In this document: positions 20,482 to 24,202 of the stretch, piece by piece
How positions within the stretch are numbered: the first letter of the stretch is position 1
Layout of the letters: each line of letters opens with the position of its first letter
Assembly: GCF_001280005.1 (NCBI RefSeq)
Contig: NZ_LGDW01000025.1
Coordinates: 1 to 24,202, forward strand
Origin: Streptomyces sp. NRRL WC-3618
Lineage (GTDB): Bacteria > Actinomycetota > Actinomycetes > Streptomycetales > Streptomycetaceae
Direction: 5' to 3'
DNA length: 24,202 bases
Translations under genes and position numbers: made by a program
The notes under the pieces: model-generated
Database searches by the model: none
The model's input: only the letters and a program-made list of their open reading frames with translations
Told to the model about the DNA's origin: nothing

Positions 20482-22890
20482 ATGGACAGCGACGGGACGC
20501 AGGACGCGCGGGGTACGCATGCGAATCCTGTGCCGCGTCCGGCGGGGCCGCCGGGCGGGGCCTCCGTGCCGCCTCGGCCCGCGCGGGCTCCGCGGCCCGT
20601 CGAACAGGGGGCGCCGCAGGGTGGCGGGTCCGGGCGCGCGTCCCTCGGCGAGTGGCTCAATGAGCCCCGGCCCGACACCAGGCCCGGGATCTGGCGGTAC
20701 GGGTACCGGCTGCCCAAGGGGGCGCAGGCGGCGGAGCGGCTGTCCCCGGTCACCGTCGTCGGGCTGCTGGTGCCGCTCGTCGTCGGGCTGTTCCTGTGGT
20801 CGCTCTGGCGGCGGGGCGCGATGCCGTACGAGTCGGTGCTGCTGCGGCTGTTCACGCCGGAGGACTGGTGGTGGGGCGGCACGGCCTCGCCGAAGGGCTG
20901 GGAGGGCAGCGCCGCGATCCTCGTCTACAACGGTGCCTTCTTTCTCGTGCTGCTCTACGGCATGGGGCGGCTCGGCAGCTGGCCCGACATCGCCCGGCAT
21001 TTCGTCGGGCGCAGATCACAGCCCTCAAGGGCGCTGTTCGCCGCTCTCGGCGCCCTCCTCACGCTCAGTTTCGTGTTCCCGGACGCCTTTCCGGGCGTCG
21101 GCTGGGACGCCCTGCCGCTCGTCGACGCGGTCGTGGCCCTCGTCGCGTTGATCTCCGGCGGATTCGACGTCTTCGGGTCGACCGTCTTCAAAGTCGGCCT
21201 CTACACCGTCATCGCCCTGCTCGTCGTATGGCCGTTCGCCCGGATCGGCGGCTGGTGGGCGTACGCGAAGGAGCGCCTCGCCGCGCGCAAGGCCGCCGCG
21301 GGACCCACCGGGCCCGCGCCCGCCGACCGGCCCCGCGACCAGTGGCCCGACCTCCGCGAGGCCGGTCAGTACGAGGCCGCCGAGGTGCTCACCGCCGAGG
21401 TGGCCGGCGGTCGGATGAACGACGTGGACTGCGCCCGGGTCGAGCACGCGTGGACGCTCTCCAGACGGGACGGGCAGCTCGCGCGCTTCCGGGACACCGT
21501 GCTGCGGCAGGGTGCGACGGCGTGGGTCCACCCCTCCGGCGCCCGGGACCTGTCCCGGCGTACCGCGCCGCACGACCTGGTCGCCGGTCAGGTGCGCATC
21601 GGGCGGTGGGTCGAGGCCGAGCGGGCCCCGCTCGTCTATCACGGCGCCGGCGCGGCTCTCGGGCCCGATGTGCTGGGCACCTCGTTGCTCGCGGTCGGGC
21701 CCTCGGGAGCGGGCAAGACACGGCATCTGATCGAACCCGTGACCGAGGCGCTGGCGCTGCGGGCGCTCGCCGGACAGTGCGCGTTCGTCACGGTGTCCGC
21801 GCCCGGGACACCCCTTGCCGCCGACTCCGCCTTCGACGTCGTCGTACGGATCGGTGACCGCGACTCCGTCCACGACCTCGACCCGTACGCCGACTCCGAC
21901 GACCCCGACGAGGCGGCCTCCTTCCTCGCCGAGGCCCTGGTCGGCGACCTCGACACCGTCGGCACCGACAGCGCCGCGACCGCGCTCGCCCAGGTGCTCG
22001 GCCCCTACTGGGCGGCGTACGGCCGCTTCCCGGCGCTGCCGGCGCTGCGGGAACTGCTGGAGAGCGAACCGGCGGCGCTGTCGGCGTTGCGGGAGGCCCT
22101 CGCGGGGGACGGGCACGCCGTCATGCGGCGCGAACTCGACGTACGCATCCGGCAGGCGGCGAGTCCCACGGACGTCGGCCGGGTCCTCGCGGACCGGCTC
22201 GCGCTGCTCAACCGGCCGGTCTTCGACGGCTTCTTCGGCGGGGGCGGCACGGCTCGGCCGTTCTCCCTGCGCTCCCTCGCCGAGCATCCGCTGCGCGTCC
22301 GCGTCGACCTGCCCGAGCACGGCCACGAGGAGGCCGCCCGGCTGATCACGCGGCTCGTCCTCGCCCAGTTCTGTGCCGTCGTACGGGACGGACAACGCCC
22401 CCACTTCGCCTGCCTGGTCCTCGACGACGCCACCGGGACGGTCACCGCCGGTTCGGTGCGCCGTATCCAGCGGCTGCGCACCCAGAACGCGGGCGTCGTG
22501 CTCGCCCTGCGGACGATCGGCGACGTCCCGGAGGCGCTGCACGGGCCGCTGTACGGCGCCGTCGGCTGCCGGATGGCGTTCTCCGGCGTGACCACCTGGG
22601 ACGGCAGCCGGTTCGCCCAGGCCTGGGGCACGGCCTGGGTGGAGACGCGGGACGTGGCCAAGCACACGGTGTTCGCGGACCAGCCGATGACCCGCGCCAT
22701 CCACGCCCTGCGCAAGCTGGTCACCGGAAAGGCTGTCACGACCGATGCCGTGACCGTGCGTACGGTCGAACGGGAGCGCTGGTCGGCGTCCGAACTGGCG
22801 CACGAGGTGCCGCCGGGGCACGCCGTGCTGTCCCTGACGACCGTCGACGGCGAGCACGCCCCTCCGCTGCTGGTGAATCTGCGGGGCTGA
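20482..22890 (+). CDS. Membrane-anchored P-loop ATPase resembling TraD/VirD4-type coupling proteins
   Basis: An 802-residue protein. The first ~75 residues are disordered and Pro/Gly/Arg-rich. About four hydrophobic segments follow up to about residue 260 (including SPVTVVGLLVPLVVGLFLW and FKVGLYTVIALLVVWPF). After a linker comes a cytoplasmic ATPase with Walker A GPSGAGKT (406-413, Lys412), Walker B CLVLDDATG, and the segment AGSVRRIQRLRTQNAGVVLALRTIGDVPEAL, as in TraG/VirD4-like ATPases where a sensor follows Walker B. Relatives in streptomycetes are annotated only as ATP/GTP-binding proteins. No relaxase, pilus or other transfer gene is nearby, so a conjugative role is unproven. ATG 20482 has AGGGGG 9 bases upstream; GTG 20434 is an alternative without a site. 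Confidence 0.8.
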   Translation: MDSDGTQDARGTHANPVPRPAGPPGGASVPPRPARAPRPVEQGAPQGGGSGRASLGEWLNEPRPDTRPGIWRYGYRLPKGAQAAERLSPVTVVGLLVPLVVGLFLWSLWRRGAMPYESVLLRLFTPEDWWWGGTASPKGWEGSAAILVYNGAFFLVLLYGMGRLGSWPDIARHFVGRRSQPSRALFAALGALLTLSFVFPDAFPGVGWDALPLVDAVVALVALISGGFDVFGSTVFKVGLYTVIALLVVWPFARIGGWWAYAKERLAARKAAAGPTGPAPADRPRDQWPDLREAGQYEAAEVLTAEVAGGRMNDVDCARVEHAWTLSRRDGQLARFRDTVLRQGATAWVHPSGARDLSRRTAPHDLVAGQVRIGRWVEAERAPLVYHGAGAALGPDVLGTSLLAVGPSGAGKTRHLIEPVTEALALRALAGQCAFVTVSAPGTPLAADSAFDVVVRIGDRDSVHDLDPYADSDDPDEAASFLAEALVGDLDTVGTDSAATALAQVLGPYWAAYGRFPALPALRELLESEPAALSALREALAGDGHAVMRRELDVRIRQAASPTDVGRVLADRLALLNRPVFDGFFGGGGTARPFSLRSLAEHPLRVRVDLPEHGHEEAARLITRLVLAQFCAVVRDGQRPHFACLVLDDATGTVTAGSVRRIQRLRTQNAGVVLALRTIGDVPEALHGPLYGAVGCRMAFSGVTTWDGSRFAQAWGTAWVETRDVAKHTVFADQPMTRAIHALRKLVTGKAVTTDAVTVRTVERERWSASELAHEVPPGHAVLSLTTVDGEHAPPLLVNLRG

Positions 22891-22987
22891 GCGCAGCACG
22901 CGGTACGTACGGTGAGGCAGAATCGACACAGGTCGTTCATACGCGGCGGCCAAAAGTTCACGGAGCTCACACAGACCTGAAGGCCTC

Positions 22988-24202
22988 ATGCCCCCGACGC
23001 TCGCCTCGCTCGTCCACCACTCCGCGCTCAAGCTGATCGTGCGGGCGGGCGGCGACCGCCTGGACGTCCCCGTGCGCTGGGCGCACGCCAGTGAACTGGC
23101 CGACCCCGTCCCGTACATGGAGGGCGGGGAGCTGCTCCTGATCACCGCGCTCAAGCTGGACGCCGAGGATCCCGAGACCATGCGGCGCTATGTGAAGCGG
23201 CTGGTCGGGGCGGGGGTCGTCGGCCTCGGCTTCGCCGTCGGCGTCCACTACGCGGAGATCCCCGAGGCGGTCGTCGAGGCGGCCGAGCAGGAGGGGCTCC
23301 CGCTCCTCGAAGTCCCGCGCCGCACGCCCTTCCTCGCCATCAGCAAGGCGGTGTCGGCGGGCATCGCCGCCGACCAGTACCGGGCGGTGACCGCCGGATT
23401 CGCGGCGCAGCGGGAACTGACCCGGCAGGCGCTGAGCGACGGCCCGGAGGGCCTGCTCGCCGCGCTCGCCTCGCAGATCGACGGCTGGGCCGCCCTGTAC
23501 GACGCCTCGGGCGCCGTCGTCGCCACCGCGCCCGAGTGGGCCGGACGCCGGGCGGCGCGGCTCACGGCCGACGTGGAACGGCTGCGGGAGCGACCGGCTC
23601 CGGCGAGTGCGGTGGTCGGCGCGGGCGGCGGGGGCGACGACGCGGAAGCCGACCGGGTCGAGCTGCACTCCCTCGGCACCGGGCGCCGACCGCGCGCCGC
23701 GCTGGCCGTCGGCACGGCCGCCGCGCTGGGTACGGCGGAGCGGTACGCCCTGCACTCGGCCATCGCCCTGCTGACCCTCACCACAGAGCGGTCCCGTGCC
23801 CTTCAGGACGCCGAGCAGCGCCTCGGTGCGGCGGTGCTGCGCATGCTGCTGGCCGGCGAACCCGACCACGCGCGCACCGTCGCCGGGGGCCTGTACGGCG
23901 AGCTGCTCGACGCGCCGTTCCGGATCGTCGTCGCCGAGTCGGCGGCCGCTCCCGTGGGGGCGGGCCGGGAGAACGGGGGCGGGGCCGCGGGCAGGACCAC
24001 GGCCGGGGCTCTGGTCGCGGCCGACACGAACGGCGATCCGCTGGGCGCCCTCGCCGAGTGCCTGGAGTCGGCCGCCGCGCGGGCCGGGGAGGCGGTGCTG
24101 GTGGTCCCGGAGGGCGAACGGCTGGTCGTGCTCGCGGTGGACGGGGGTTCGGCGGTGGGGGCGTGTGAGGAGTTCGAGGAGGCGGTGGAGGGGGCGCGGG
24201 TG
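22988..24202 (+). CDS. PucR family transcriptional regulator (partial, C-terminal HTH outside window)
   Basis: An open frame of 405 codons running off the right edge. ATG 22988 has GAAGG 4-8 bases upstream. The amino-terminal ~120 residues match the purine catabolism regulator domain (PucR_N): LASLVHHSALKLIVRAGG, WAHASELADPVPYMEGGELLLIT and AEIPEAVVEAAEQEGLPLLEVP are its usual landmarks. The middle (about 150-260) is a GAF-like or linker segment ending in LGTAERYALHSAIALLTL, and a CdaR GGDEF-like part begins near VLRMLLAGEPDH. The carboxy-terminal HTH_30 should be beyond the edge. PucR-type proteins commonly control purine, GABA or polyamine catabolism. Its position beside gabT makes gabT a prime target, by inference. 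CTTTTGG (complement of 22950-22956), also present at 9393-9399, lies in its upstream region. Confidence 0.88.
   Translation, partial: MPPTLASLVHHSALKLIVRAGGDRLDVPVRWAHASELADPVPYMEGGELLLITALKLDAEDPETMRRYVKRLVGAGVVGLGFAVGVHYAEIPEAVVEAAEQEGLPLLEVPRRTPFLAISKAVSAGIAADQYRAVTAGFAAQRELTRQALSDGPEGLLAALASQIDGWAALYDASGAVVATAPEWAGRRAARLTADVERLRERPAPASAVVGAGGGGDDAEADRVELHSLGTGRRPRAALAVGTAAALGTAERYALHSAIALLTLTTERSRALQDAEQRLGAAVLRMLLAGEPDHARTVAGGLYGELLDAPFRIVVAESAAAPVGAGRENGGGAAGRTTAGALVAADTNGDPLGALAECLESAAARAGEAVLVVPEGERLVVLAVDGGSAVGACEEFEEAVEGARV

Noticed and set aside
21025..23181. A 718-residue minus-strand open frame opposite the P-loop ATPase and regulator
   Set aside because: It is antisense to clear Walker A and Walker B motifs, with no domain and low-complexity composition.

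Overview
The window is about 24 kb of very GC-rich chromosome. Codon third positions are nearly all G or C, GTG and TTG starts are common, genes are tightly spaced and long GC hairpins end many transcripts. Together with the protein sequences this points to Streptomyces or a close relative. From memory, the gene order looks like the conserved region around SCO5655 to SCO5678 of S. coelicolor; no search was run. I see no tRNA, rRNA, CRISPR array, insertion sequence or prophage gene.

Layout. Positions 1-1336 (minus) hold an ABC exporter pair: a LolD/MacB-like ATPase with degenerate motifs, and the start of an FtsX-like permease cut by the window edge. Positions 1555-5091 hold an omega-aminotransferase and an Lrp/AsnC regulator (minus), divergent from an aldehyde dehydrogenase (plus). 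Positions 5243-9305 hold household and unknown genes: a small membrane protein, a glycerophosphodiester phosphodiesterase, an adenosine-deaminase-family enzyme that is probably an aminodeoxyfutalosine deaminase of menaquinone synthesis, a DUF4190-like membrane protein and a NADAR/YbiA-like protein. Positions 9512-16747 are one plus-strand operon: a second aldehyde dehydrogenase, a Tat-exported lipoprotein, a PotA-type ATPase, two permeases and a PuuB-like FAD oxidase. Positions 16907-18485 hold a small conserved unknown protein, a decayed or frameshifted small ORF next to a 13-G run, and a PAP2-like membrane protein lacking two catalytic arginines. Positions 18824-24202 hold gabT (minus), an 802-residue membrane P-loop ATPase resembling conjugative coupling proteins (plus), and a PucR-type regulator that runs off the right edge.

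The unifying theme is polyamine and GABA catabolism. The Pot-type transporter would import putrescine or a related polyamine, the FAD oxidase and/or omega-aminotransferase would deaminate it, the two aldehyde dehydrogenases would oxidise the aminoaldehyde to a GABA-type acid, and GabT would pass the GABA nitrogen on to give succinate semialdehyde. An Lrp/AsnC and a PucR-type protein are the local regulator candidates. Inverted repeats with TTGG-containing centres lie upstream of three of the catabolic transcription units (3577-3604, 9378-9413, 20302-20331), which suggests shared control, but this is an inference. No clearly new system is evident. The most interesting leads are these candidate operators, the deaminase active-site change, the degenerate ABC ATPase, the triple AGTACT hairpin and the orphan coupling-protein-like ATPase.
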